A stretch of 64,000 nucleotides of DNA from JAWXCE01 sp033764775. Its GTDB lineage: Bacteria > Pseudomonadota > Alphaproteobacteria > Rhizobiales > Rhodomicrobiaceae. The notes beneath the pieces are model-generated. The model ran no database searches, was not told where the DNA came from, and saw only the letters and a program-made list of their open reading frames with translations. Where the stretch lies: assembly GCA_033764775.1 (NCBI GenBank), contig JANRIQ010000027.1, forward strand, positions 124,001 through 188,000, written 5' to 3'. The position numbers and the translations under genes were made by a program. Shown here in pieces: positions 41,330 through 49,669 of this stretch (positions within the stretch are counted from its first letter, which is position 1; each line of letters opens with the position of its first letter).

Positions 41330-42301
41330 TCATAAATCGAACCGTCCCAAAAGCGCGTAATGATCCGACCCGGCGGCGGGCGCAAGCGAAACCCGCCCGG
41401 CGATCTGCGGCGACGCGAAAAAGTGATCAATGGGCAATTGCGGCGCAGCGAAGGTTGCGGGCCATGTCGGCGCCCATCCGCCGAGCAGCCTCACGCCGGC
41501 GCCTGCTTGAAAGGCGCGCGCCGTGCGAGACCAGGGCGTCGCGTTGAAATCGCCCGCCACGATGACCGGGCCCTGCGCCGCGCCGACGATCCTCGACAAG
41601 CGCGCCATGGCCTCGCCATGACGTAAACGCGGCGGGCGCCTGCGCCACAGCGACATTAGATCCGAAAGAGGCGGCGGCAAATGGGTGGCGAAGAGCGTGA
41701 AACCGCGGCCGCGATGCTTGAACTCCGCGGCGACAAGTCTCACGCCGTCCTCAACGCCCGCGCGCGCGTTGAGCGGCGGCGTTTTCGACAACACGGCCAC
41801 ATCGCAGGCGGCGTTGAATTTGTCCATCAATGGCGCCGCGCAATCGATTTGATGGGGGTAAAGCGCGCTGAGACGCGCCAGAAGCCCGCTGCGGCCGGCG
41901 TCATACTCGGTCAGCACCACGATATCGGCGTCGGCCCGCCGGATCGAACGCTCTAGGCCGGCGTCGTCTTCGTTCACGAACAGGATGTTGTGGCTGAGAA
42001 TGGTGAGCGACGGGGCGCGGGCTGACGCGGCGGCCCACGGGCCATGCGCGGCGGCGTAAAGCGCAGGCGCGGCCAATACGGCAAAGCATCCCGACGTAAG
42101 AGTTGAGAGCGGGCGGCGCGAAGCCGCAGCGAGGCACGACGCGCCCAGACCGCCGAGCAGATGCAGGGTGAGATGATCGAACGTTTCGAGCGCCGGCCAC
42201 ACGGTGGACGCGGCCGCAAGCGCAAGGCCCAGCACGCAAAGGCAGACAGCCAACACAGCCACGGCCCGTCCCAGCGAAAGGGTGAGCCGCCGCGTGCTCA
42301 C
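41330..42301 (-). CDS. Endonuclease/exonuclease/phosphatase family protein with membrane anchor
   Basis: The 323-residue protein has two or three N-terminal transmembrane helices (about 10-30, 38-55 and 65-85) followed by an EEP domain. The domain has SHNILFVNEDD, the TEYD motif, VAGDFNATPWS near 260 and the terminal SDHYALL, which carry the metal and catalytic Asn, Asp and His residues. Membrane-attached EEP proteins may hydrolyse phosphodiesters in lipids or extracellular nucleic acid. The GTG start overlaps the gatB stop (GTGA). Substrate unknown. Confidence 0.85.
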   Translation of the reverse strand: MSTRRLTLSLGRAVAVLAVCLCVLGLALAAASTVWPALETFDHLTLHLLGGLGASCLAAASRRPLSTLTSGCFAVLAAPALYAAAHGPWAAASARAPSLTILSHNILFVNEDDAGLERSIRRADADIVVLTEYDAGRSGLLARLSALYPHQIDCAAPLMDKFNAACDVAVLSKTPPLNARAGVEDGVRLVAAEFKHRGRGFTLFATHLPPPLSDLMSLWRRRPPRLRHGEAMARLSRIVGAAQGPVIVAGDFNATPWSRTARAFQAGAGVRLLGGWAPTWPATFAAPQLPIDHFFASPQIAGRVSLAPAAGSDHYALLGRFDL

Positions 42302-43776
42302 TCGGGCACGCCGAGCTTGGCGCGCAGCATGGCGTTCACGGCGGCGGGGTTCGCCTTGCCGCCCGTGGCTTTCATCGCCTGGCCGACGAACCAGCCGAAG
42401 GTCTGCGGCTTCACCTTCACCTGCTCCACCTGTTTCGGGTTGGCGGCGATGATGTCGTCAATGATCTTTTCGATGGCGCCGGTGTCCGTCACCTGACGCA
42501 GGCCGCGCTCCTCGACGATGGCGCCGGGCGCCCCGCCCGTCTCCAGCATGATCTCGAACACGTCCTTGGCGATGCGGCCGGAAATGACGCCGGACGAGAT
42601 GAGATCGATCAGCTCGCCCAGCCGGTCCGCGCTGATTGGGCTTGTCTCGATGTCCCGGCCGAGCTTGTTGAGCGCGCCGAACAGGTCGCCCGTGACCCAG
42701 TTGACGGCGAGCTTAGCGTCGCGCCCCTTGGCGACCGTCTCAAAGAAATCGGCGGCGGCCTTGTCGGCGATGATGACGTTGGCGTCGTAGGGCGACAGGC
42801 CGTAATCGCGCACGAAGCGCGCCTTTTTCGCGTCGGGAAGCTCCGGCAGCCCAGCCGCTATGCCGTCCACATACTCCTGATCGAGTTCGAGCGGCAGGAG
42901 GTCAGGGTCGGGGAAATAACGATAGTCGTGCGCCTCCTCTTTGGAGCGCATGGCGCGCGTTTCGCCAGTTTTCGGGTCGAACAGGCGCGTTTCTTGGCGG
43001 ATCGTCCCGCCGTCTTCAAGGATGGCGATCTGCCGGCGCGCCTCCGCCTCGATCGCTTGCCCGATGAAGCGGATGGAGTTCACGTTCTTGATCTCGCAGC
43101 GGGTGCCGAAGGGCGCGCCGGGCTTGCGCACCGACACGTTCACGTCGGCGCGGAGCGAGCCTTGCTCCATATTGCCGTCGCACGTGCCGAGATAGCGCAT
43201 GATGGAGCGCAGCTTGGTCACATAGGCGCGGGCCTCCTCCGCCGAGCGCAGATCGGGCTTTGAGACGATCTCCATGAGCGCGACGCCCGAGCGGTTGAGA
43301 TCGACGTATGAGTAATCGGGGTGCTGATCGTGGAGGCTTTTGCCGGCGTCCTGCTCAAGATGGATGCGCTCGATGCCCACCTCGACCGTGTAGCCCTCAC
43401 GCATGTCGAGGACGACCCGCCCCTCCCCCACGATGGGGAATTTATACTGGGAGATTTGGTAGCCCTGCGGCAGGTCGGGGTAGAAGTAGTTCTTGCGGTC
43501 GAAGACCGAGTAGAGGTTGATGCGCGCGTTGAGGCCCAGGCCGGTGCGGATCGCTTGGCGCACGCACTCCTCATTGAGCACGGGCAGCATGCCCGGCATC
43601 GCCGCGTCCACCAGCGAGACATGGCTGTTGGGCGCGCCGCCGAACGCCGTCGAGGCGCCGGAGAACAGCTTGGCCTGGGACGACACTTGAGCATGCACTT
43701 CGAGGCCAACCACCACCTCCCAAGGGCCGGTCGCGCCTTCAATCAGATTTTCGGGCCTTGCGTGGATCATGCTCAT
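42298..43776 (-). CDS. gatB: Aspartyl/glutamyl-tRNA amidotransferase subunit B
   Basis: The 492-residue GatB has the conserved opening WEVVVGLEVHAQ and SLVDAAMPGMLPVLN, the metal/kinase site region RIHLEQDAGKSLHD, and a C-terminal YqeY-like tail domain ending MLRAKLGVPE. GatCAB turns Glu-tRNA(Gln) and, in many bacteria, Asp-tRNA(Asn) into the amidated forms. gatA and gatC lie 562 bases and further upstream on the same strand, separated by a chorismate mutase gene. Met codons at 43776 and 43770 are both possible starts. Confidence 0.95.
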   Translation of the reverse strand: MSMIHARPENLIEGATGPWEVVVGLEVHAQVSSQAKLFSGASTAFGGAPNSHVSLVDAAMPGMLPVLNEECVRQAIRTGLGLNARINLYSVFDRKNYFYPDLPQGYQISQYKFPIVGEGRVVLDMREGYTVEVGIERIHLEQDAGKSLHDQHPDYSYVDLNRSGVALMEIVSKPDLRSAEEARAYVTKLRSIMRYLGTCDGNMEQGSLRADVNVSVRKPGAPFGTRCEIKNVNSIRFIGQAIEAEARRQIAILEDGGTIRQETRLFDPKTGETRAMRSKEEAHDYRYFPDPDLLPLELDQEYVDGIAAGLPELPDAKKARFVRDYGLSPYDANVIIADKAAADFFETVAKGRDAKLAVNWVTGDLFGALNKLGRDIETSPISADRLGELIDLISSGVISGRIAKDVFEIMLETGGAPGAIVEERGLRQVTDTGAIEKIIDDIIAANPKQVEQVKVKPQTFGWFVGQAMKATGGKANPAAVNAMLRAKLGVPE

Positions 43777-44012
43777 CGCCCCTGCTTGCCGTGACCGGCG
43801 CCGCCTTCTGCGCGAAAGGACGACCATGCGCCGCCGAACGGACGCACGAAACCATCCCCGTCTCCGCACGCAAGGAACCAAAGCGGAGCGCGATACCGAA
43901 GCGCGTTCAAGCGCCTAACCCCCAAAGCGGCATTGTTCGCAAACCGTGATAAAATGCAAGCAAGCTGTTGCGGTCTCTGGGTTTTGCACCACGGGCGTGG
44001 CCGCGGAGCGGG

Positions 44013-44336
44013 CTATGGGCGCTCGTCGCGGGCGTTTGTGCGCTCAGCGAGCTTCTCCTCTTCGTACTGGATGAACCAGCCGATCATCTGCCGCCACAAG
44101 GCGACGGCGAGTTCCGGCGGCAAGCCTCGTTCGCGCGCGCGCGCCTCGACCTTGTCGATCACCTGCCGGATGCGCCACGGCACATGCGCGTCCTCCGGGT
44201 TTTTCTTGAACTGCCACGCGCGATCCACGTAGCCGAAGCGCTCGGCGATGAGGTCAACAAGCTGTTCATCCAGCCGATCAATTTCCCGGCGCACATCGTC
44301 CATGGAACGGCAATCGGCGGGCGCGAGCTTATCCAT
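44013..44336 (-). CDS. Chorismate mutase
   Basis: The 107-residue all-helical protein is an AroQ-type chorismate mutase. It opens with MDDVRREIDRLDEQLVDLIAERF, the canonical first helix with its Arg-Ile-Asp pattern, then YVDRAWQFKKNPEDAHVP and a C-terminal helix. It rearranges chorismate to prephenate, feeding the prephenate dehydratase encoded at 21673-22566. It follows gatA by one base, so the two are probably co-transcribed. The short pericyclic-mutase family also includes isochorismate-pyruvate lyases (PchB), an alternative that cannot be fully excluded. Confidence 0.87.
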   Translation of the reverse strand: MDKLAPADCRSMDDVRREIDRLDEQLVDLIAERFGYVDRAWQFKKNPEDAHVPWRIRQVIDKVEARARERGLPPELAVALWRQMIGWFIQYEEEKLAERTNARDERP

Positions 44337-44337
44337 G

Positions 44338-45912
44338 TCAACGTTTCCCTTTGGACGGTTTGGCGGCCGGGGCTTTCGCCGCCCTCGCTCTCTTCGCCGC
44401 CCCGGCTTTCGCCGGCGCCGCATCCAGCCACCACGACGCGGGCGCGCGGCGCGGCCCCGCCGCATCCTCGATGACTCGCCCGGCGCGCAGCATCGTCTCT
44501 TCGTCGAACGGCTTGCCGATCAGTTGCAGCCCGAGCGGCAGCCCGTTCGCCGAAAACCCAGCCGGAACGGACATGCCCGGGAGCCCGGCCATGTTCACCG
44601 TAACCGTGAAAATGTCGTTCAGATACATCTCCAGCGGGCTCGCCGACTTCTCTCCCAATGCAAAGGCGGGCGTGGGCGTGGTCGGGGTCAGGATCACGTC
44701 CACGCTTTCGAACGCCTCGTCGAAATCGCGCTTGATCAGGCTGCGCACCCGCTGCGCCTTGGTGTAATAGGCGTCGTAATAGCCGGCTGACAGCACATAA
44801 GCGCCGATGAGGATGCGGCGGCGCACCTCCGGGCCAAAGCCTTCCGCGCGCGTGCGCTCATACATGTCGATGATGTCGGCGCCGTTGACGCGCAGCCCGT
44901 AGCGCACGCCATCATAGCGCGCCAGGTTGGAGGACGCCTCGGCGGGCGCGATAATGTAATAGGCGGGGAGCGCGGCGTGGGTGTGCGGCAGGCTCACATG
45001 CTTGATGGTCGCGCCGGCGGCCTTGAACCAGGCGACGCCCTGCTCCCAAAGCGCATCGATTTCCGGCGACATGCCCTCGACGCGGTACTCCTTCGGGATG
45101 CCGATCCGCAGGCCTTTCACCTTTTTGCCAAGGGCCTTCTCGAAGTCCGGCGTTTTCATGTTGACGGTGGTTGCGTCGCGGGGATCGTGGCCGCACATGG
45201 CGCCAAGCATGATGGCGGCGTCGCGCACGGTGCGCGCGATCGGCCCGGCCTGATCGAGCGAGGACGCGAAGGCGACCATGCCGTAGCGCGAGCAGCGGCC
45301 ATAGGTGGGCTTCACGCCGACCGTGCCCGTGAAGGCGGCGGGCTGGCGGATGGAGCCGCCGGTGTCCGAGGCGGTCGCCGCAAGCGCGAGCCGCGCCGCG
45401 ACAGCGCTCGCCGAGCCGCCGGACGAGCCGCCTGGCGTGAGCCGCGCCGCGTCGCCCTCCCGCCGCCAGGGACTGACACAGGGGCCGAAACAGCTCGTCT
45501 CGTTCGACGATCCCATGGCGAATTCGTCCATGTTGAGCTTGCCGAGCATCACCGCGCCCGCATCCCAAAGATTGCGCGTGACGGTCGATTCGTAATCGGG
45601 CACAAAGCCGTCGAGGATGCGCGAGCACGCCGTGGTGCGCACGCCCTTGGTGCAGAACAGATCCTTGACGCCGATCGGCAGACCCTCGAGCGGGCGCGCG
45701 TCGCCCTGGGCAATGCGAGCGTCGGACTCGGCTGCCATGGCGGCGGCGGCCTCGCGCGTGGTGAGCAAGTAAGCGTTGAGCGCCGGGTTTGCCGCGTCGA
45801 TGGCCGCGAGATGCGCCTCGGCCAATTCAACGGCGGTGAATTCTTTTTTGCGCAGGCCGTCGCGCGCGGTAGCGAGGGTCAGGCGGGTCAGTTCTGGGAG
45901 GGGAGATGCCAC
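44338..45912 (-). CDS. gatA: Aspartyl/glutamyl-tRNA amidotransferase subunit A
   Basis: The 524-residue amidase-signature enzyme releases ammonia from glutamine for GatB. The catalytic Lys of GVKDLFCTKG (near 80), the glycine/serine-rich PGGSSGGSASAVAARL with cis-Ser (about 158) and the nucleophilic Ser in DTGGSIRQPA (near 180) are all present. A Lys/Ala-rich C-terminal tail of about 30 residues (AKAGAAKRARAAKAP) is longer than in most GatA proteins. The start is a GTG preceded by AAGGA. It lies 59 bases after gatC. Confidence 0.95.
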   Translation of the reverse strand: MASPLPELTRLTLATARDGLRKKEFTAVELAEAHLAAIDAANPALNAYLLTTREAAAAMAAESDARIAQGDARPLEGLPIGVKDLFCTKGVRTTACSRILDGFVPDYESTVTRNLWDAGAVMLGKLNMDEFAMGSSNETSCFGPCVSPWRREGDAARLTPGGSSGGSASAVAARLALAATASDTGGSIRQPAAFTGTVGVKPTYGRCSRYGMVAFASSLDQAGPIARTVRDAAIMLGAMCGHDPRDATTVNMKTPDFEKALGKKVKGLRIGIPKEYRVEGMSPEIDALWEQGVAWFKAAGATIKHVSLPHTHAALPAYYIIAPAEASSNLARYDGVRYGLRVNGADIIDMYERTRAEGFGPEVRRRILIGAYVLSAGYYDAYYTKAQRVRSLIKRDFDEAFESVDVILTPTTPTPAFALGEKSASPLEMYLNDIFTVTVNMAGLPGMSVPAGFSANGLPLGLQLIGKPFDEETMLRAGRVIEDAAGPRRAPASWWLDAAPAKAGAAKRARAAKAPAAKPSKGKR

Positions 45913-45971
45913 GTGCAGTCCTTGTTCTTGACGTCTTGGCCGCGATGCGCCCGCGGCGAGCTTAAGCGCGT

Positions 45972-46259
45972 CTATTCCAGAACTTTCGGCACGACGAAGA
46001 AGTCGTCCTCGGCGAGAGGCGCGTTTTTCACGATGACGGCGGCGCAGTCCCCGTCATTGACCTCATCGGGCCGCAAGGCCATTCGCTGGCTCGCCATGCC
46101 GGTGAGCGGGGGGACGTTTTCCGTGTCGATGGATTGGAGCTGCTCGACCCAGCCGATGATCGACGTCAGCTCGCGCCCGACCGCGCCGACCTGCTCCTCC
46201 TCGACTTTGAGCCGGGCGAGCCTGGCGATGCTGCGGACCAACGCGTCATCAATCTGCAT
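45972..46259 (-). CDS. gatC: Aspartyl/glutamyl-tRNA amidotransferase subunit C
   Basis: The 95-residue protein wraps between GatA and GatB as a structural subunit. It opens VRSIARLARLKVEEEQ and has the SIIGWVEQLQSIDTENVPPL block typical of GatC and a C-terminal strand ending FFVVPKVLE. The start at 46259 has AAGG about eight bases upstream. It is the first gene of gatCA and is divergent from ruvX. Confidence 0.95.
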   Translation of the reverse strand: MQIDDALVRSIARLARLKVEEEQVGAVGRELTSIIGWVEQLQSIDTENVPPLTGMASQRMALRPDEVNDGDCAAVIVKNAPLAEDDFFVVPKVLE

Positions 46260-46404
46260 GGGAACCTTGCGCTTAGCGGGCGAACCCGACAAACATAAAA
46301 TGAAGGCGCGACACCGCCAGTAAGGGGTGAAAATACCCGCGCTTTGTGTGCGGCGCAACACTCCGATGCGGCGGAGTCGCGCCCGAGCCAGGAGCAGCGC
46401 CGCG

Positions 46405-46881
46405 ATGACGGATAGATACGTGGCCGTGGAGGATTTGCGCGGCCTGCTGCGCTCTGAGGCGAGACTCATCGGCCTCGACCTTGGCGAGAAGACGATCGGC
46501 GTCGCCGTGTCGGACGTAAATCACGGTCTCGCCTCGCCGCTCGTCACTCTGGCGCGCGGCAAGTTCGGTGAAAACGCCGCGCAGCTTCGCGCCATCTTCG
46601 AAAGCGAAAAGGCCTGCGCCGTCGTCATCGGCCTGCCGCTCAACATGGACGGCTCGGAAGGGCCGCGCGCGCAGGCGACCCGCGCGTTCGCCCGCAACCT
46701 GGCCGCAGCGGGCGCGCCGCCGATCTGCCTGTGGGACGAGCGTTGGTCGACCGCCGCGGTGCAGCGTGCCATGATCGACGCGGATGTGAGCCGCAAACGA
46801 CGCGCCGAGGCTGTCGATAAGCTCGCCGCCGCGTTCATCCTGCAAGGCGCGCTGGACAGGATGAACTTTTCCCGACCGTAG
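46405..46881 (+). CDS. ruvX: Holliday junction resolvase RuvX / YqgF
   Basis: The 158-residue RNase H-fold protein has LIGLDLGEKTIGVAVSD (first catalytic Asp), VIGLPLNMDGSEGPRA and the LWDERWSTAAVQR segment with a conserved Glu, plus a final acidic helix. RuvX/YqgF acts in Holliday junction or 16S rRNA 5'-end processing. It lies opposite gatC, an arrangement common in alphaproteobacteria. The AGGAG site is rather far (about 13 bases) from the ATG, but no better start is visible. Confidence 0.93.
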   Translation: MTDRYVAVEDLRGLLRSEARLIGLDLGEKTIGVAVSDVNHGLASPLVTLARGKFGENAAQLRAIFESEKACAVVIGLPLNMDGSEGPRAQATRAFARNLAAAGAPPICLWDERWSTAAVQRAMIDADVSRKRRAEAVDKLAAAFILQGALDRMNFSRP

Positions 46882-46885
46882 GCGC

Positions 46886-47596
46886 TCACCCGGCAAGCGC
46901 CACGGCGGCCGGACGTTTCACCTGCGCGGCGGCCTGCTGCGCGCCATAGCTCTTCGTCGTCGTGCCCCAGAAATGATCCGCGTAAACCAGCCCGCCGCCG
47001 GCATAGACGCGCCCATTGTAATGACGCGGTAAAAACATGTGGCTGGGGAGGATGGTGATGCGGTCGTACTGCTCGCGGCGCACGCATTCGGTGAGATGGT
47101 ACGGTCCCACCGAGCGCCAGACCCCCATGGGAATCACGCTCATCTTGCTCCAGCTCCACCGGCGCAGAATCTCGGATTTCGCGGCGGCGCGCTCGATGAC
47201 CCGCGCCAGAAACGGATTGCGCCGCACGGTGCCGAGAAAGCCGTTGGCGATGAGCGGCGTGGACTGGAATTCGTTCGTCCAGCAGGCGAACATCTCGCTC
47301 TCAAGGAGCCAATCGTCGAGCGGGCGCAGGCACACGCTGTCGGCGTCCACATACACGCCGCCGTTCTCGTACAGGATTTCATAGCGCATGAGGTCGGCGA
47401 CGCCCGGCCATTTACGCAGCCGCAGAAAAGTGTCGATATGTTTTTGGTTTCGCCATGTTCTGCCGTAAAGGTCGCGATCGTTCCAGACCTTGACCTCCCA
47501 TTCGGGGTGTTTGTCGCGCCACGATTTCAGGCAGGCGTCAGGACGCGGGTTGTCGTCCCCGATCCAGATCATGTGCAGCATACGGGGTATTTGCAT
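46886..47596 (-). CDS. Glycosyltransferase with DXD motif (GT32/capsular type)
   Basis: The 236-residue protein opens IPRMLHMIWIGDDNPRP, then has the ENGGVYVDADSVCLRPLD segment with the DxD metal-binding site (near residue 80), typical of the GT32/TcdB-like family of sugar transferases. It has no signal peptide and works in the cytosol, probably adding a sugar to a surface polysaccharide or lipid. The ATG at 47596 is chosen because the conserved IPR strand starts two residues later. It ends four bases from the oppositely oriented ruvX. Confidence 0.85.
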   Translation of the reverse strand: MQIPRMLHMIWIGDDNPRPDACLKSWRDKHPEWEVKVWNDRDLYGRTWRNQKHIDTFLRLRKWPGVADLMRYEILYENGGVYVDADSVCLRPLDDWLLESEMFACWTNEFQSTPLIANGFLGTVRRNPFLARVIERAAAKSEILRRWSWSKMSVIPMGVWRSVGPYHLTECVRREQYDRITILPSHMFLPRHYNGRVYAGGGLVYADHFWGTTTKSYGAQQAAAQVKRPAAVALAG

Positions 47597-47740
47597 CGCA
47601 CTGCATCCTAGGGTTGTTTTCCTTTTTTTAACGAAGATTTGGAAGCGGCACACCCTCTAAATGCGTACAAGCCTGTTTATAACCTAAGATTGTGGGAGTT
47701 GTGGCGTTCTTGCTGCGCTCGCCGCCCGAGGAAATCGTCC

Positions 47741-48670
47741 ATGACCGCCGTGTTCGACGCCACCGCGCCCATCTTCCTGCTGATCGTGGCGGGGTACGCG
47801 CTCTTCCAGTCGGGGCTGGTCAAGGCTGAGGTCTGGGCGGCGGTCGAGCATGTGTGCTTCTATCTGCTGTTCCCGGCGCTCATCGTGAAAACCCTGAGCC
47901 GGGCGGACCTGACCGCCCTGCCCGTCGCGGCCTTCGTCGCGGTTGTGCTCGGCGCCGTCGTCTGCATGGCGGCGCTTTTGCTGGCGGCGCGGCCGCTGCT
48001 CGCTGCTCGCTACGGCGTCTCGGGGCCGACGTTCACCAGCCTGTTTCAGGGCGCGACGCGCTTCCACGGCTTCATGGCGCTGGCCATCGTCGGCTCGCTG
48101 CACGGCGACGCGGGCATCGCCCTGTGCGCCATCGCCATGGGAGCGATGATCCCCATGCTCAACATCATCAACGTCGCCGTGCTCGCGGTGTACGGCGCGC
48201 ATGAGGGAACGGTGACGGCGCGCTCGGTCCTGGAGCAAATCCTGCGCAACCCGCTCATCATCGCGTGCCTCATCGGATTTGCGCTCAACCTCACAGGGCT
48301 GCCGGGCTTCATCTACACCGCCATCGACATCGCCGGCGGCGGCGGGCTGGGCCTCGGCCTGCTCGCGGTCGGCGCTGGGCTGAACCTGCGCAACGCGACC
48401 GAAACCCGCGCGCTTGTCGCGGTCGGCGTGCTGATCAGGCTCGTCGGCATGCCGGCCTTCATGATCGCGCTGGCTGCGCTCGCCGGGCTAACAGGGCTGC
48501 CGCGGACGGTCGCCATCATCGCCGGCGCGGTTCCAACAGCCTCCACGGCCTACGTCATGGCGCGCAAAATGGGCGGCGACGCGGCGCTCATGGCGAACAT
48601 CGTCACGTTTCAGGTGCTGGCGGCGGCCGTCACGCTTCCGCTCTTCATCTACATCGCCGACCGTCTGTAA
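47741..48670 (+). CDS. AEC-family (auxin efflux carrier) transporter
   Basis: The 309-residue membrane protein has about ten transmembrane helices in two halves. Features are the opening APIFLLIVAGYAL, the paired YLLFPALIVKTL and FQGATRFHGFMAL segments, and the C-terminal AGAVPTASTAYVMARKMGGD. AEC members export or take up organic acids and related anions; the substrate cannot be predicted. GAGGAA lies upstream of the ATG. Confidence 0.9.
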   Translation: MTAVFDATAPIFLLIVAGYALFQSGLVKAEVWAAVEHVCFYLLFPALIVKTLSRADLTALPVAAFVAVVLGAVVCMAALLLAARPLLAARYGVSGPTFTSLFQGATRFHGFMALAIVGSLHGDAGIALCAIAMGAMIPMLNIINVAVLAVYGAHEGTVTARSVLEQILRNPLIIACLIGFALNLTGLPGFIYTAIDIAGGGGLGLGLLAVGAGLNLRNATETRALVAVGVLIRLVGMPAFMIALAALAGLTGLPRTVAIIAGAVPTASTAYVMARKMGGDAALMANIVTFQVLAAAVTLPLFIYIADRL

Positions 48671-48721
48671 ACGCGGCCCGTCTTGCAGGGCGGGTCGCGC
48701 GCGCTTATAACCTTCCCTTTA

Positions 48722-49669
48722 ATGATGCACGCCCCCCAACCGTCCGCGTCGCCCTACCCGCACCGTCACTTGCTTGGCATCGCGGGGCTTTCCGCCGCCG
48801 ACATTCATGGCCTGCTTGACCTCGCCGAAGAGCAGGCGAACGCACGCGGCGCGCAAGCCTGGAGCGAGGCGCTGAAGGGCCGCGTCCTCATCAATCTGTT
48901 TTTCGAGCCGTCGACCCGCACCCAAAGCTCGTTCGAGTTGGCTGGCAAGCGCCTCGGCGCCAATGTGCTCAACATGGCGGTGTCCAAATCCTCCATGGAG
49001 AAGGGCGAAACGCTGCTCGACACGGCCATCACGCTGAACGCCATGCGGCCCAACATCCTGGTGGTACGCCATCACGCGGCTGGCGCGGCGGAACTGCTCT
49101 CACAAAAGATGGACTGCGCCGTCATCAACGCCGGCGACGGCGCCCATGAGCATCCGACGCAGGCGCTCCTCGACGCTCTCACCGTGCGCCGCCGCAAGGG
49201 CGCGATCGCGGGTCTCGTCATAGCGATTTGCGGCGACGTCCTGCATTCGCGCGTCGCCCGCTCCAACATCTTTCTGTTCAACGCGCTCGGGGCGCGCGTG
49301 CGCATCATCGGCCCGTCGACGCTCCTGCCCCGCAACGCCGCGCCCCTCGGGGTGGAGGCCTTCACCGATATGCGGCGCGGCCTTGAGGGCGCCGACGTGG
49401 TGATGATGCTGCGCCTCCAGCGCGAACGCATGGTGAGCGCTCTCGTCCCCTCCAGCCGGGAGTATTTCAAGCTTTACGGTCTCGACGCAGGCAAGCTAGC
49501 CTGGGCCAAACCCGACGCCATCGTGATGCATCCCGGCCCCATCAATCGCGGCGTCGAGATCGACAGCTGGGTGGCCGATGACGAGCGCAGCGTGATCCGC
49601 GAGCAGGTGGAGATGGGCGTGGCGGTGCGCATGGCCGTGCTGCGGGCGCTCGCGAGGCATCTGCCATGA
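48722..49669 (+). CDS. pyrB: Aspartate carbamoyltransferase catalytic subunit
   Basis: The 315-residue enzyme condenses carbamoyl phosphate with aspartate in pyrimidine synthesis. FFEPSTRTQSSFELA near 58 is the carbamoyl-phosphate loop, HEHPTQALLD near 145 and the HPGPINRGVEI segment near 275 complete the active site. No pyrI regulatory subunit is visible. It overlaps the following pyrC-like gene by ATGA, the class of organisation known from Pseudomonas, where a dodecamer with an inactive dihydroorotase forms. Met codons at 48722 and 48725 are both possible starts. Confidence 0.95.
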   Translation: MMHAPQPSASPYPHRHLLGIAGLSAADIHGLLDLAEEQANARGAQAWSEALKGRVLINLFFEPSTRTQSSFELAGKRLGANVLNMAVSKSSMEKGETLLDTAITLNAMRPNILVVRHHAAGAAELLSQKMDCAVINAGDGAHEHPTQALLDALTVRRRKGAIAGLVIAICGDVLHSRVARSNIFLFNALGARVRIIGPSTLLPRNAAPLGVEAFTDMRRGLEGADVVMMLRLQRERMVSALVPSSREYFKLYGLDAGKLAWAKPDAIVMHPGPINRGVEIDSWVADDERSVIREQVEMGVAVRMAVLRALARHLP